A DNA stretch of 64,000 nt from Dellaglioa kimchii (GCF_046115505.1 NZ_CP170736.1:124001-188000), one strand, 5' to 3'. Positions 52,665 to 61,854 are shown, counted from the first letter of the stretch. Program-made: numbers and translations. The notes: generated by a model not told the origin, from the letters alone.

Positions 52665-53939
52665 TTGAAATATTATAAAGCGTACCGAATTAGTCTTGGG
52701 TGGCAAATTTTAATTGGATTAATTTTAGGAATTATTATTGGTGCTATTGGGTATCAAAATAAACTCATTATTAACTCACTTCAACCGCTGGGAACCATCT
52801 TTATTAATATGATCAAAATGATTGTCTTACCGATTGTTGTTTCGTGTCTAGTGGTCGGAATCGCCAATATGGGAGATATCCACAAATTAGGTAGAATCGG
52901 TGGAAAAACATTAATTTACTTTGAAATTATGACAACAATTGCGATTGCATTAGGATTAATTGTTGGTAACTTAACTAAACCAGGACAATTTATAGATATT
53001 ACAGCTTTAAATAAAGTCGATATTAGTCAATATGTTACAACTGAAAAATCAACCTCTACTGGGTTGAGTACGATTTTAATGCATATTGTGCCAACTAATA
53101 TTTTTGATGCACTTGTTAAAGGCGATATGCTGCCTATTATCTTCTTTTCCGTTTTATTTGGACTTGGGACAGCAACGCTAGGTGAGAAGGGAAAACCGAT
53201 TATTGATTTCTTCTCAGCTGTATCTGAAGTTATGTTCAAAGTGACAAACTGGGTAATGAAATTGGCACCTATCGGTGTTTTTGCATTAATTGGTGTCACA
53301 ATAGCACAATTAGGCGTTTCTGCTTTAAAACCATTAGGGTTCTTTATTATTGTGACCTATATAACGATGATATTTTTTGTTATTGTAGTAATGGGTCTTG
53401 TTGCTAAATTATTTAAAATTAATTTAATCGTCTTATTAAAGGTAATTAAGGATGAAATGATTCTTGCTTTTTCAACGGCTAGTTCTGAAGCAGCACTGCC
53501 TAAAATTATGGAAAAAATGGAAAATTTTGGTGTTAAAAAGGGAATTGTTTCTTTTGTTGTTCCAACAGGATATACATTTAATCTAGATGGATCAGCAATT
53601 TATCAGTCAATAGCTGCTCTGTTTTTAGCACAGGCTTATCATATTAATTTATCAATTGGACAACAAGTTACATTATTAATTGTATTAATGATTACGTCTA
53701 AAGGGATGGCTGGAGTACCTGGTGCATCATTTGTCGTCCTATTAGCGACAATCTCAACTATTGGTGTTCCTGCTTCGGGGTTGGCTTTTATCGCTGGAGT
53801 TGATAGAATTATAGATATGGGTCGTACAACCGTCAATGTTGTTGGTAATTCATTAGCAGCTGTTATTATCGCACAATCAGAAAATGAATTTGATCGTGAA
53901 AAGAATCAAAAGTATTTAGAAAAATTGAACATTAAGTAA
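52665..53939 (+). CDS. dicarboxylate/amino acid:cation symporter
   Basis: About 424 residues from the TTG at 52665, 8 bases behind TGAGGA; the ATG at 52656 overlaps that site. Eight membrane helices and two re-entrant loops. FSTASSEAALPKIMEKM (hairpin 1), PTGYTFNLDGSAIYQS and GVPGASFVVLLATI (hairpin 2) are DAACS family signatures (GltP/GltT). Takes up glutamate, aspartate or C4-dicarboxylates with H+ or Na+. Confidence 0.94.
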   Translation: MKYYKAYRISLGWQILIGLILGIIIGAIGYQNKLIINSLQPLGTIFINMIKMIVLPIVVSCLVVGIANMGDIHKLGRIGGKTLIYFEIMTTIAIALGLIVGNLTKPGQFIDITALNKVDISQYVTTEKSTSTGLSTILMHIVPTNIFDALVKGDMLPIIFFSVLFGLGTATLGEKGKPIIDFFSAVSEVMFKVTNWVMKLAPIGVFALIGVTIAQLGVSALKPLGFFIIVTYITMIFFVIVVMGLVAKLFKINLIVLLKVIKDEMILAFSTASSEAALPKIMEKMENFGVKKGIVSFVVPTGYTFNLDGSAIYQSIAALFLAQAYHINLSIGQQVTLLIVLMITSKGMAGVPGASFVVLLATISTIGVPASGLAFIAGVDRIIDMGRTTVNVVGNSLAAVIIAQSENEFDREKNQKYLEKLNIK

Positions 53940-53966
53940 CCTTAAAAAGGGGGCTTTCGGAAAAAA

Positions 53967-55133
53967 ATGACGAAAGAAATTAAATTAAAATGGTTGTTAA
54001 TAGGTTCAGTGATTAGTAGCGCAGGTTCGAGTTTCGTCTGGCCGTTAACAACAATTTACATGCATAACTATTTAGGTAAAAGTTTAACATTTTCTGGAAT
54101 TGTACTATTAATAAACTCAGTTGCGACTATTATTGGTAATTATGCTGGTGGTTATTTATTTGATAAATGGCGACCTTATTATGCGACATTGGTAGGAATC
54201 GTAATTGCATGGCTAGCTGTTTTAGGCTTAGTTTTCATGCATGGTTGGCCAGCGTATCCAATTTTGCTAGTTATTTTGGGTCTTGGTAACGGGATTGTGG
54301 CAACAATTTTAAATTCATTTGCGGCCACAATTAGAAGAAAAGATAGTCGATATGTTTTTAATCTCTTTTATTTAGCTTTAAATTTAGGGATTGTTATTGG
54401 GACATTATTAGTTGGATACGTGATTGAAGTTAGTGTCACAATGGTCTTTGTATCAGCATTAATTTTATATTCAATATTTTTGATTACTGCTATTTTAGCG
54501 TATAGAGTTGATCCAATACGAAAAAAAGTGAAACCAACAAAATCAGAACAATCAGGTCGTGTTAATCCTAAAGTCTGGATTATCGGCGCAATGTGGTTAA
54601 CATTCCTGGTTATTTGGTTGAGTTATGAGCAATGGCAAAGTAATTTATCAATTTATATGGATAAGTTAGATATTCCATTGAGTCAATATAGTTTATTATG
54701 GACGATTAATGCAGGACTCATTGTTTTTGGACAACCACTAGTGACGCTTGTAACGAGAACAATTGCTAAGTCATTATTTAGACAAATTATTATGGGTGTT
54801 GGCTTATTTGCGTTATCATTTACAACACTTATTTTTGCGAAAGACTTTTCTCATTTTGTTTTTTCAATGGTCTTGTTGACGTTAGGTGAAATGGTCGCAT
54901 TCCCAGCCATTCCGGCATGGATTAATGAACTGGCCGAGCCAGGTCAAGAAGGTAAGGCACAAGGAACGATTAATATTGCCGCATCTATTGGTAAAGCGTT
55001 AGGACCATTAGTTGGTGGAATCGTAATTGAACGATTGTCGTACAACGGGTTGTTCGTTGGTTCGACATTATTAATCTTACTTGCCTTGGCAGTTGTTGTT
55101 ATTGCAACTAAGAAAGTGAATATACGATCGTAA
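53967..55133 (+). CDS. MFS transporter
   Basis: 388 residues, 12 predicted membrane helices with the central loop near 185-205 (RKKVKPTKSEQS). GGYLFDKWRPY between helices 2 and 3 is the MFS motif A variant. Resembles the MDR efflux-like group; substrate unknown. ATG lies 28 bases after the symporter gene behind AAGGGGG. Confidence 0.88.
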   Translation: MTKEIKLKWLLIGSVISSAGSSFVWPLTTIYMHNYLGKSLTFSGIVLLINSVATIIGNYAGGYLFDKWRPYYATLVGIVIAWLAVLGLVFMHGWPAYPILLVILGLGNGIVATILNSFAATIRRKDSRYVFNLFYLALNLGIVIGTLLVGYVIEVSVTMVFVSALILYSIFLITAILAYRVDPIRKKVKPTKSEQSGRVNPKVWIIGAMWLTFLVIWLSYEQWQSNLSIYMDKLDIPLSQYSLLWTINAGLIVFGQPLVTLVTRTIAKSLFRQIIMGVGLFALSFTTLIFAKDFSHFVFSMVLLTLGEMVAFPAIPAWINELAEPGQEGKAQGTINIAASIGKALGPLVGGIVIERLSYNGLFVGSTLLILLALAVVVIATKKVNIRS

Positions 55134-55168
55134 AAAAAACACAACTTTAAAAAAGTTGTGTTTTTTTT
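55133..55168. terminator. bidirectional terminator
   Basis: AAAACACAACTTT and AAAGTTGTGTTTT pair around AAA; used by the MFS gene and the convergent ABC operon. Confidence 0.9.
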
Positions 55169-55937
55169 ATTCTAAATCATTAAAATAGGCTAATAAATCA
55201 GTCGTAGATAGGTTGGCACGTTTCTCACCTGATAAATCAGATTGAATCTGACCATCATTTAAGACAATTGTTCGATTACCATATGATAATGCGTCCTCTA
55301 AGTGATGCGTAATCATTAGACAAGATAATTGTTCTTGTTCAACAATTTCGGCGGTTAATTTTAATAATTCTTGGCTTGTTTTAGGGTCGAGGGCAGCCGT
55401 ATGTTCATCTAGTAACAGTAAGTCAGGTTGAATCAAAGTTGCCATTAGGAAACTTAATGTTTGGCGTTGACCACCAGACAAGTTACCAGCAGGCGTATTT
55501 AAATGTTCTGACAAACCATTTGGCATCTTAGCGGTTAATTCGCGAAATTGTGCCATTTTTTGTTTTAAATGACGAGGTTTAAAACGACGGTGACTACCTC
55601 TATTTAAGGCTAATAATAGATTTTCAGCGACTGTCATTCTAGGTGCTGTGCCCATTTTAGGATCTTGAAAAACACGACTAATATAATTTGTCCGTTTAAT
55701 ATCATTTTCATTCGTAATATTTTTATTGCGTAACATAATTTTGCCACTCGTTGGTTTAATATTACCAGCAATTGTATTGAAAAGGGTCGATTTACCAGCA
55801 CCGTTAGTACCAATTACAGTTATAAAATCGCCTTTATTGATGGTGAGGTTTAAATTTTTTAAGATTTGTTGCTCCTCAGAAGTACCGGTATTAACGGTAG
55901 TGACGATATTGAAAAGTGAAAAAATGGGTTCAGTCAT
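55167..55937 (-). CDS. ABC importer ATP-binding protein (tryptophan-type TrpZ)
   Basis: 256 residues. Walker A GTNGAGKST, signature LSGGQRQTLSF, Walker B LLLLDEHTAALDP (the His after DE is typical of this subfamily) and H-loop MITHHLEDAL. Third gene of a three-gene operon with permease and binding protein, overlapping the permease gene by 4 bases. Family members import aromatic amino acids, probably tryptophan. Confidence 0.92.
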   Translation of the reverse strand: MTEPIFSLFNIVTTVNTGTSEEQQILKNLNLTINKGDFITVIGTNGAGKSTLFNTIAGNIKPTSGKIMLRNKNITNENDIKRTNYISRVFQDPKMGTAPRMTVAENLLLALNRGSHRRFKPRHLKQKMAQFRELTAKMPNGLSEHLNTPAGNLSGGQRQTLSFLMATLIQPDLLLLDEHTAALDPKTSQELLKLTAEIVEQEQLSCLMITHHLEDALSYGNRTIVLNDGQIQSDLSGEKRANLSTTDLLAYFNDLE

Positions 55938-56827
55938 TTTGAATGGCCTCCTTCAAACAAAGTATTTAGTCTTAGCGCTTTTCGGAGAGTTGGTAACATT
56001 AAACAGAATGCTAAAATAATAGCAGAAATTAATTTTAAATCGTTTGCGTTAAAGCCTAATGTTAATACAATTAAAATAACAAATCGATAGAAAATACTAC
56101 CAATGACAACGGCAACTAAACGTGCTGTTAATGATAAGTTACCAAAAACAACTTCACCGATAATAATTGCAGCAAGCCCAATGACAATCGTTCCGATACC
56201 CATACTGATATCAGCATAGCCATTATTTTGCGCGATTAGCCCACCGGCAAGTCCGATGAAGCCATTTGAAACCATTAGTCCTAAAATCTTCATACGATCT
56301 GTTTGGATACCAAGTGAGCGCGCCATTTTTTCATTATCACCGGTTGCGATGAAGGCTTGGCCTAATTCGGTATTTAAAAAGAAAGCGAGTAAACCAATAC
56401 TAATGATAACCAGAATGAGTCCTAATACAACGGAATCAAAAGATGCAGGAAGATTAGTTAGAATGTGAGCTGAAAAAATTGTATTTTGTCCAAGTAAACT
56501 GATATTTGCTTTTGTTAAAATTCGTAGGTTAATTGAATATAAACTTGTCATGACAAGGATTCCAGCTAATAAAATCGGGATTTTACCTTTTGTATAAAGT
56601 AACCCGGTGGCTAGACCAGCTAGTGTCCCTGCTAGAAATGCAAAAAATGTGGCCAGAAGCGGGTTAACTCCGTGGATTAGACAAATCACAGTTACGCTAG
56701 CGCCCATTGGAAAAGTACCTTCGACAGTCATATCAGGAAAGTCTAAAATTCTAAATGAAAGATAAAGACCAAGACCTAAAACCCCCCATAGGAGTCCTTG
56801 TCCGATAGCAGATACAATAATTGTCAT
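55934..56827 (-). CDS. ABC importer permease (tryptophan-type TrpY)
   Basis: 297 residues, eight to nine membrane helices, type II (BPD_transp_2/branched-chain) fold. DFPDMTVEGTFPMGA near residue 29 and GDNEKMARSLGIQTDRMKI in the cytoplasmic loop are typical. Overlaps both flanking genes by 4 bases, so translation is coupled. Confidence 0.92.
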   Translation of the reverse strand: MTIIVSAIGQGLLWGVLGLGLYLSFRILDFPDMTVEGTFPMGASVTVICLIHGVNPLLATFFAFLAGTLAGLATGLLYTKGKIPILLAGILVMTSLYSINLRILTKANISLLGQNTIFSAHILTNLPASFDSVVLGLILVIISIGLLAFFLNTELGQAFIATGDNEKMARSLGIQTDRMKILGLMVSNGFIGLAGGLIAQNNGYADISMGIGTIVIGLAAIIIGEVVFGNLSLTARLVAVVIGSIFYRFVILIVLTLGFNANDLKLISAIILAFCLMLPTLRKALRLNTLFEGGHSK

Positions 56828-57825
56828 TTGATTAACTCTCCTTTATTTTTGGCTTGATCAATTAATGCTTGTGGAATTGTAATATTTAAGGCTTTTGCTG
56901 TTTTTAAATTAATGATAAGATCACCTTTTTTTACAAAATTAATTGGTGTTGTTGCAGGGACACTTTTTCCAGAAAGAACGGCAGCAGCCATTTTACCAGT
57001 GGCTACACCTAAATCATATTGGTTAATACTAATAGTTGCCAAGCCGCCATTTTTGACCATTGTATCTACTGCAGGGAAAATTGGAATTTTAGCTTGTGTC
57101 GCATTTTTAACTAGGGTCTGCATACTTGATGCTACTGTGTTATCCGTGGGGACATAAACGGCATCAACAGATGCTACGAGCGATTGTGACACTTGGTCAA
57201 CATCATTTGTAGAGGTAATTGTTGCCGATTTAACTTCTAAGCCTGATTTGATCGCTGCAGATTTAAATTGTTGATACTGTTTTGTAGCTGAATCGTCACT
57301 TGATGTGTAAAGGACACCCACGGTTTTCATATTAGGCATTAGTTCCTTCATTAAAGCTAACTGTGCTTTAATAGGTGCTTGATCAGAAACACCGGTGATA
57401 TTATTACCTGGTTTCTGATTGTTGCTAACTAAACCAGAACCTTTTGGATCAGTAACGGCACCTAAAATAATTGGTGTTTTTTTAGTTACATTAGCTAAAG
57501 ATTGTGCAGAGGGTGTTGCGATACCAATCATGAGATTAACATTTTCATTATTAAACTTGTCACTCATTGATTTTAAATTACTTTGATCAGCTTCAGCATT
57601 TTGGAAATCAATATTCACAGACTTACCAGGTACGTAACCTTCTTTTTCTAATCCAGCAATAATTCCTTTATGAATCGCATCCAGTGCAGGATGTGTTGTT
57701 AATTGAAGAATACCAATTGTTGGTACTCCTTTAGCGTTTGAAAATGTTGTTGGTTGAAGTGTTGAGAAAAAAGCAATCACTAAGAATAAAAATAACGCAA
57801 TAATGGTTCCAATTAATCGTTTCAT
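56824..57825 (-). CDS. ABC importer substrate-binding protein (tryptophan-type TrpX)
   Basis: 333 residues. An N-terminal uncleaved or signal-like helix (about 5-25, no lipobox Cys) precedes an ABC_sub_bind domain (PF04392): VPTIGILQLTTHPALD, PIILGAVTDPKGSGLV, ITGVSD and VGVLYTSSDDS. Closest in pattern to the tryptophan-binding TrpX proteins of Lactobacillales. First gene of the operon, behind a long structured leader with a terminator. ATG after AAAGGGG. Confidence 0.9.
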   Translation of the reverse strand: MKRLIGTIIALFLFLVIAFFSTLQPTTFSNAKGVPTIGILQLTTHPALDAIHKGIIAGLEKEGYVPGKSVNIDFQNAEADQSNLKSMSDKFNNENVNLMIGIATPSAQSLANVTKKTPIILGAVTDPKGSGLVSNNQKPGNNITGVSDQAPIKAQLALMKELMPNMKTVGVLYTSSDDSATKQYQQFKSAAIKSGLEVKSATITSTNDVDQVSQSLVASVDAVYVPTDNTVASSMQTLVKNATQAKIPIFPAVDTMVKNGGLATISINQYDLGVATGKMAAAVLSGKSVPATTPINFVKKGDLIINLKTAKALNITIPQALIDQAKNKGELIK

Positions 57826-57852
57826 TTTATAAGTACCCCTTTAAATTTTAAT

Positions 57853-58095
57853 AAAAAAAGACAGTCCTCAGATTCGAGGGCCGTCTTGAAAGACAAAACC
57901 CCCGCATGAATATACTGATATCCATACAGGGGTTTTGATTTATAGAAACCAAACCGATATACAGATACAATCTGAATAGACAGATTATATCTGTAAAAAA
58001 ACAGACTACAATCTGAATAACCGGCTTTGCCAACGATTATTAAGTTTTACTTGTGAATAAGTCATAGGCTTGATTTCCTCTCTGAGTTAGTTGAT
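57853..58095 (-). promoter_or_regulatory. attenuator-like leader of the tryptophan-type ABC operon
   Basis: About 240 bases of untranslated leader. In order of transcription: possible leader peptide (58065-58006), three mutually complementary CAGAT-N-ATCTG-type hairpin elements A (58001-58016), B (57980-57994) and C (57961-57975), a long hairpin ending in GGGGGTTTT (57894-57937), then an intrinsic terminator AAGACGGCCCTC/GAGGACTGTCTT with seven T (57853-57887), 27 bases before the start codon. No T-box sequence was found. The layout fits transcription attenuation; the signal is probably tryptophan supply, which is inference. Confidence 0.55.
58006..58065 (-). CDS. possible 19-residue leader peptide with Trp codon
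   Basis: ATG at 58065 behind GAGAGGAAA (11 bases), stop TAG at 58006. Peptide MTYSQVKLNNRWQSRLFRL has a single Trp at position 12, followed by Arg and Leu codons, and its stop codon lies inside hairpin element A. A single Trp is fewer than in classic trp leaders, so ribosome stalling at Trp is possible but unproven. Confidence 0.4.
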   Translation of the reverse strand: MTYSQVKLNNRWQSRLFRL

Positions 58096-58101
58096 AAATG
58101 T

Positions 58102-58130
58102 AGTATAGATAAATCTGATATTATTGTCAA
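58102..58130 (-). promoter_or_regulatory. promoter of the tryptophan-type ABC operon
   Basis: TTGACA (58130-58125), 17 bases, TATACT (58107-58102) on the minus strand. Strong sigma-A promoter. Confidence 0.75.
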
Positions 58131-58186
58131 ATATTATTTAAAAGATTTTAAAAGTTATAAAGAGTATAATTTAGAAAACAACAAAA

Positions 58187-58244
58187 TTGATTCGACATTC
58201 ATAGTGCGGTATGATATTTTTATTGGGAATAGCGCACTATGAAT
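58187..58244 (+). promoter_or_regulatory. L,D-transpeptidase promoter flanked by a perfect 12-bp inverted repeat
   Basis: TTGATT (58187-58192), 17 bases, TATGAT (58210-58215). ATTCATAGTGCG (58197-58208) and CGCACTATGAAT (58233-58244) are exact inverted copies, one in the spacer and one downstream of the expected start. Because the left arm is not transcribed, it acts as DNA, probably a repressor or activator site. Confidence 0.55.
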
Positions 58245-58265
58245 TCATATATGAGGTGAAAAACT

Positions 58266-59648
58266 ATGAAAAAATCGTTAAAGATTGGTATTAGTATCGG
58301 AAGTATTTTAGTTTTGGGAATTCTTGGTGGAGCAAGTTTCAATCAAAGTATGCATTTTAATAAAGGCATCACAATTAATGATACAGATGTCAGTGGATTA
58401 AGTGTTGATAAAGTTATTAGTAAGTTAAAAAATGAAACGTCAAAAAATGTTATTTATGTAGGTAAAACAAAAATAGTCGATGCAAAAGATACAACAACTG
58501 GTTTTACTGATGAAGATAAGCCAGCGATTAAAGCATTGTTGAAGAAGCAACGTACCATTCTTCCTTCAAATGTTAAGAAAAATTATGCGATTGTTCCACA
58601 AAAGTTGAATACAACAGTTAAGGATCAATTAAAAGCACAATTAAAAACCCAACTAACAAAGTTAAATAAAACAAGAACAGTGGCTGTTGATGCAAGTCCC
58701 ATTTTAAAAAATGGAAAAGTATCAGTAACACCTGAGAAAAAAGGGAATCAATATAATGTTAAGCAAATTTTAGCTGCCTATGATAAGGCTGGCTATAGTA
58801 GCATTACGAAGTTGAAGGATACTGAACTCCAACCTTTATCTGCTGACAGTAAAACAGTTAAAGCTGATACTGAAAAATTGGATACACTAGCTGCTAGACA
58901 GACTGTTTATACCGTTCAATCAACGAAGTATACGTTGAAGGGTGCAGATATTCTTAAGCAAGCAACTGTTGAAGATGGTAAATATGTTGTTGATACGAGT
59001 GGTATTTCTGCAAAAGTAGATGAAATTAATAAGAAACAAGCAACATTGAATAAAAAGTATAATTTTAAAACGGCTACAGGAAGTACTGTTCCAGTTAGTG
59101 GACAATCATATGGTTGGGCCCTTGGAATGAATGACTCAGTGACACATATTTTGACAGCGTTAGAAGATGGTACTGCAGCTATTGACGCAACCAATGATAA
59201 ATATGGTGTTGGCTATAATACTTATGGAACTGGTTACACAACGACTGCAAATGATGGACTTGGAGATACGTATGCTGAAGTGTCAATTGCGCAGCAGAAA
59301 GTTTGGATCCATAAAAATGGCAAGGTTGTTTTAACAACTGATGTTGCAACTGGTAAACATAGTACTGGTGAAGATACAACTAAGGGTGTTTGGTATATTA
59401 TGTACAAACAAACGCCATCAATACTTAAAGGTAGTGAAGTTGGTAAAGCTAATTATTCTGTCAAAGTTAGTTACTGGGCTCAATTCACAAATAGTGGAAT
59501 TGGTTTCCATGACGCTAGTTGGAGAACAAATTGGTCTAAAACAGCTTATCTTAAAGATGGTTCTGGTGGTTGTGTTAATACAAAACCAGCCGCAATGGCA
59601 ACTTTATTTGCGAACGTTTCACAAAACGAACCTGTTGTTGTTTATTAA
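58266..59648 (+). CDS. L,D-transpeptidase (YkuD domain) with N-terminal peptidoglycan-binding-like domain
   Basis: 460 residues. N-terminal membrane anchor (about 5-25), tandem PG_binding_4-like regions (about 30-330), then a YkuD catalytic domain (about 335-460) with the catalytic GFHDASWR (His) and GSGGCVN (Cys). Cross-links peptidoglycan by 3-3 bonds or attaches proteins, and is insensitive to most penicillins. Single gene with terminator. ATG after TGAGGTG. Confidence 0.93.
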   Translation: MKKSLKIGISIGSILVLGILGGASFNQSMHFNKGITINDTDVSGLSVDKVISKLKNETSKNVIYVGKTKIVDAKDTTTGFTDEDKPAIKALLKKQRTILPSNVKKNYAIVPQKLNTTVKDQLKAQLKTQLTKLNKTRTVAVDASPILKNGKVSVTPEKKGNQYNVKQILAAYDKAGYSSITKLKDTELQPLSADSKTVKADTEKLDTLAARQTVYTVQSTKYTLKGADILKQATVEDGKYVVDTSGISAKVDEINKKQATLNKKYNFKTATGSTVPVSGQSYGWALGMNDSVTHILTALEDGTAAIDATNDKYGVGYNTYGTGYTTTANDGLGDTYAEVSIAQQKVWIHKNGKVVLTTDVATGKHSTGEDTTKGVWYIMYKQTPSILKGSEVGKANYSVKVSYWAQFTNSGIGFHDASWRTNWSKTAYLKDGSGGCVNTKPAAMATLFANVSQNEPVVVY

Positions 59649-59650
59649 TT

Positions 59651-59689
59651 TAAGGCTTAATCAGTTATTAAACTGGTTAGGCTTTTTTT
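59651..59689 (+). terminator. terminator of the L,D-transpeptidase gene
   Basis: AAGGCTTAATCAGTT pairs with AACTGGTTAGGCTT (G-U pairs) around a short loop, then seven T. Confidence 0.82.
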
Positions 59690-59771
59690 AATGATTTATT
59701 ATTAATAACTTCATAGATAAGTCATAAAGCCAAGGTAGTATGAACCTATACCAGAAAGGAAGTTTAACAAA

Positions 59772-60050
59772 ATGAAAATAGATAAAAACAAAGATAATAA
59801 ATTAATAAGTGATAATATCGTTTCTGCACAAGTCATTGCGTTGAACAATCATATTATTACTGTAAAAACTGAAAATTCAGAAATTATAAAAATTAAACAA
59901 CCAAATAGTACAAAAAATGACAAGATATTTCTAGAGACAATGAAAGATATTTTACGGTCGGGATTGTGGATTCCTGTGAATCGAGTCATGCAAATTATAA
60001 TGCGTTATGACTGGTTTGATACGCCATTTGAAGAATATAGTTATGTATAG
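59772..60050 (+). CDS. hypothetical cytoplasmic protein
   Basis: 92 residues. Charged, Asn/Lys/Asp-rich N-terminus, then a beta-rich stretch (VIALNNHIITVKTENSEIIKI) and a C-terminal MQIIMRYDWFDTPFEEYSYV. No recognised family. Good ribosome site (AAAGGAAG) before the ATG. Ends 33 bases before the HAD phosphatase start, so possibly in one transcript. Confidence 0.65.
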   Translation: MKIDKNKDNKLISDNIVSAQVIALNNHIITVKTENSEIIKIKQPNSTKNDKIFLETMKDILRSGLWIPVNRVMQIIMRYDWFDTPFEEYSYV

Positions 60051-60083
60051 AAATCATGTATAATAACGTTAGAGGTGGCAGAG

Positions 60084-60890
60084 ATGACGATTAAATTAAT
60101 TGCAGTAGATTTAGATGGTACATTTTTAAGGGATGATAAATCATACGATAAAGAAAGATTTTCGCATCAATTTGAAAGGATGCAACAACAGGGAATACAT
60201 TTTGTGGTGGCAAGTGGGAATCCAACCTTAGCCATTGAACAATATTTTAAAGAAATTAAAGATAAAATTGGTTACGTTGCTGAAAATGGAGCAGTCATTC
60301 AAGATGCAAAAGAGTTATTGAAAGAATACATTTTTGAAAATAGTCTCTATCAAGAAACGATTCAGTATTTGAAGGAAACATTCACTGAAACAGGACTATT
60401 AGCGGTTAATAATCAAGGAGGTTTCTATGATAAACGGGAATCTGATACATTTATTCAAGATGTAAATGATTATTATCCGAAAGTAACCGGAGTCGATAAT
60501 TTGGTATCACTTAATCAAGGAATTTCTATGCTGACGGGTCATTTTCCCGTGTCGTTATATGAAAGAATATCATTACAATTAAATACTGAAATGAATAATA
60601 AACTTCAAGCAAAAGCGTCTGGATTTGGTTATATTGATATTAATTTAGTGAACGCGACAAAGAAAAACGGCATAAATTTACTACAAAATCGTTGGCATAT
60701 CTTGGATGAAGAAGTTGCGACATTTGGGGATAATGATAATGATCAAGAAATGTTGGCGTTCACGCCGAATAGTTTTTCAATGGCTAGCGGATCAAGATTA
60801 GCTAAAAAAACAGCAAAACACATCATTGGGTTGAATCAAAACGATAGTGTTTTGGATAGCATTGATGATATTTTAAATCATAAATTGTAA
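60084..60890 (+). CDS. Cof-type HAD phosphatase
   Basis: 268 residues. Motif I AVDLDGTFLRD (about 6-16), motif II VASGN, and motif IV FGDNDNDQEML (about 213-223). Type IIB cap. Start ATG at 60084 behind AGAGGTGG (a GTG at 60075 lies inside the site). It is closely related to the next gene: both have the same length and near-identical start (IAVDLDGTFLRD) and end (DSVLD-IDD). Likely dephosphorylates sugar phosphates, specific substrate unknown. Confidence 0.92.
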   Translation: MTIKLIAVDLDGTFLRDDKSYDKERFSHQFERMQQQGIHFVVASGNPTLAIEQYFKEIKDKIGYVAENGAVIQDAKELLKEYIFENSLYQETIQYLKETFTETGLLAVNNQGGFYDKRESDTFIQDVNDYYPKVTGVDNLVSLNQGISMLTGHFPVSLYERISLQLNTEMNNKLQAKASGFGYIDINLVNATKKNGINLLQNRWHILDEEVATFGDNDNDQEMLAFTPNSFSMASGSRLAKKTAKHIIGLNQNDSVLDSIDDILNHKL

Positions 60891-60923
60891 AGAAACGTTC
60901 TTTTTCAAGGGGCGTTTCTTTTT
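60890..60923 (+). terminator. Rho-independent terminator
   Basis: AAAGAAACG pairs with CGTTTCTTT around a 13-base loop, then T run; starts at the stop codon. Confidence 0.75.
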
Positions 60924-60991
60924 AGTCCTTTGTATCCGTTTACTTATGCAGTATAATAGAGTTATTAAAGCATAATCGGAGGAATGTAATT

Positions 60992-61798
60992 TTGACAGTC
61001 AAGATAATTGCAGTGGATTTAGATGGTACATTTTTAAGAGATAATAAAACGTTTGATGAAGTTAGATTTAGTCATCAATTAGTTGAACTAAAAAATAAAG
61101 GGATTCATTTCGTGGTAGCAAGTGGAAATCAAGTTATGAAAATTAAAGATATTTTTAAACGTATCTCTGGTGAAATAGGTTACGTTTCAGATAACGGTGC
61201 GGTTATTTATGATGGCAACACCCATATCAGATCATTTAATATTGATCCAGCCGTATTTGAAAAAACAGTTTTATATATCCAAAAGGTATCGCCAAATTAT
61301 GGAATCTTAGCATCAACAGATGAGAGTGGGTATATTGATGCAAGTGAGTCTGATAACTTTGTAGAAATGGCTAATACGTACTATCCAGACATTATTAAGG
61401 TCCCTAATTTAAGTAAGGTTGAAAAAACTATTTCTAAAGTTACGATTAATGGCCCCATTGACGAATATAAAACATTTGCGGTTAAATTAAAAGAAAATGT
61501 TGATGAATCATTAGTTGCAAAAGTTTCTGGTTTTGGATTTATTGATATCAATGTTAAAGAGGCAACAAAACAAAATGGGTTAAATGCTTTGCAAGAATTA
61601 TGGGATGTAAAAGATGATGAAGTAGTAACCGTTGGAGATAATGATAATGATGCTGAGATGTTGGCATACACACCATTAAGTTTTGCAATGGAAAAGTCTT
61701 CAAATATGGCAGCTAAAATGGCAAATCATCGTATCGGTTCAAATCAAGATGATAGTGTCTTAGATTTAATTGATGACGTTTTAGCAGGTAAATATTAA
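60992..61798 (+). CDS. Cof-type HAD phosphatase, tandem paralogue
   Basis: 268 residues from a TTG start behind GGAGGAA. Motifs as in its neighbour: AVDLDGTFLRD, VASGN, VGDNDNDAEML. Same length as the preceding paralogue, so the TTG is the likely start. A terminator and a separate start region lie between the two, so they may be independently controlled. Substrate unknown. Confidence 0.92.
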   Translation: MTVKIIAVDLDGTFLRDNKTFDEVRFSHQLVELKNKGIHFVVASGNQVMKIKDIFKRISGEIGYVSDNGAVIYDGNTHIRSFNIDPAVFEKTVLYIQKVSPNYGILASTDESGYIDASESDNFVEMANTYYPDIIKVPNLSKVEKTISKVTINGPIDEYKTFAVKLKENVDESLVAKVSGFGFIDINVKEATKQNGLNALQELWDVKDDEVVTVGDNDNDAEMLAYTPLSFAMEKSSNMAAKMANHRIGSNQDDSVLDLIDDVLAGKY

Positions 61799-61819
61799 AA
61801 TATAATTTAGATAATGACG

Positions 61820-61851
61820 TAAAAATAAGTGATGATTTTCACTTATTTTTT
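61820..61851 (+). terminator. terminator of the second HAD gene
   Basis: AAAAATAAGTGA and TCACTTATTTTT pair around a short loop, then T run. Confidence 0.85.
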
Positions 61852-61854
61852 TAC

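Noticed and set aside
57848..58033. Minus-strand 61-codon frame in the leader
   Set aside because: It runs through both terminator hairpins and has no ribosome site; the shorter frame at 58006-58065 has one.
57826..58095. T-box riboswitch before the tryptophan-type ABC operon
   Set aside because: No AGGGTGGNACCGCG-like T-box sequence is present on the minus strand, so attenuation by another mechanism is preferred.
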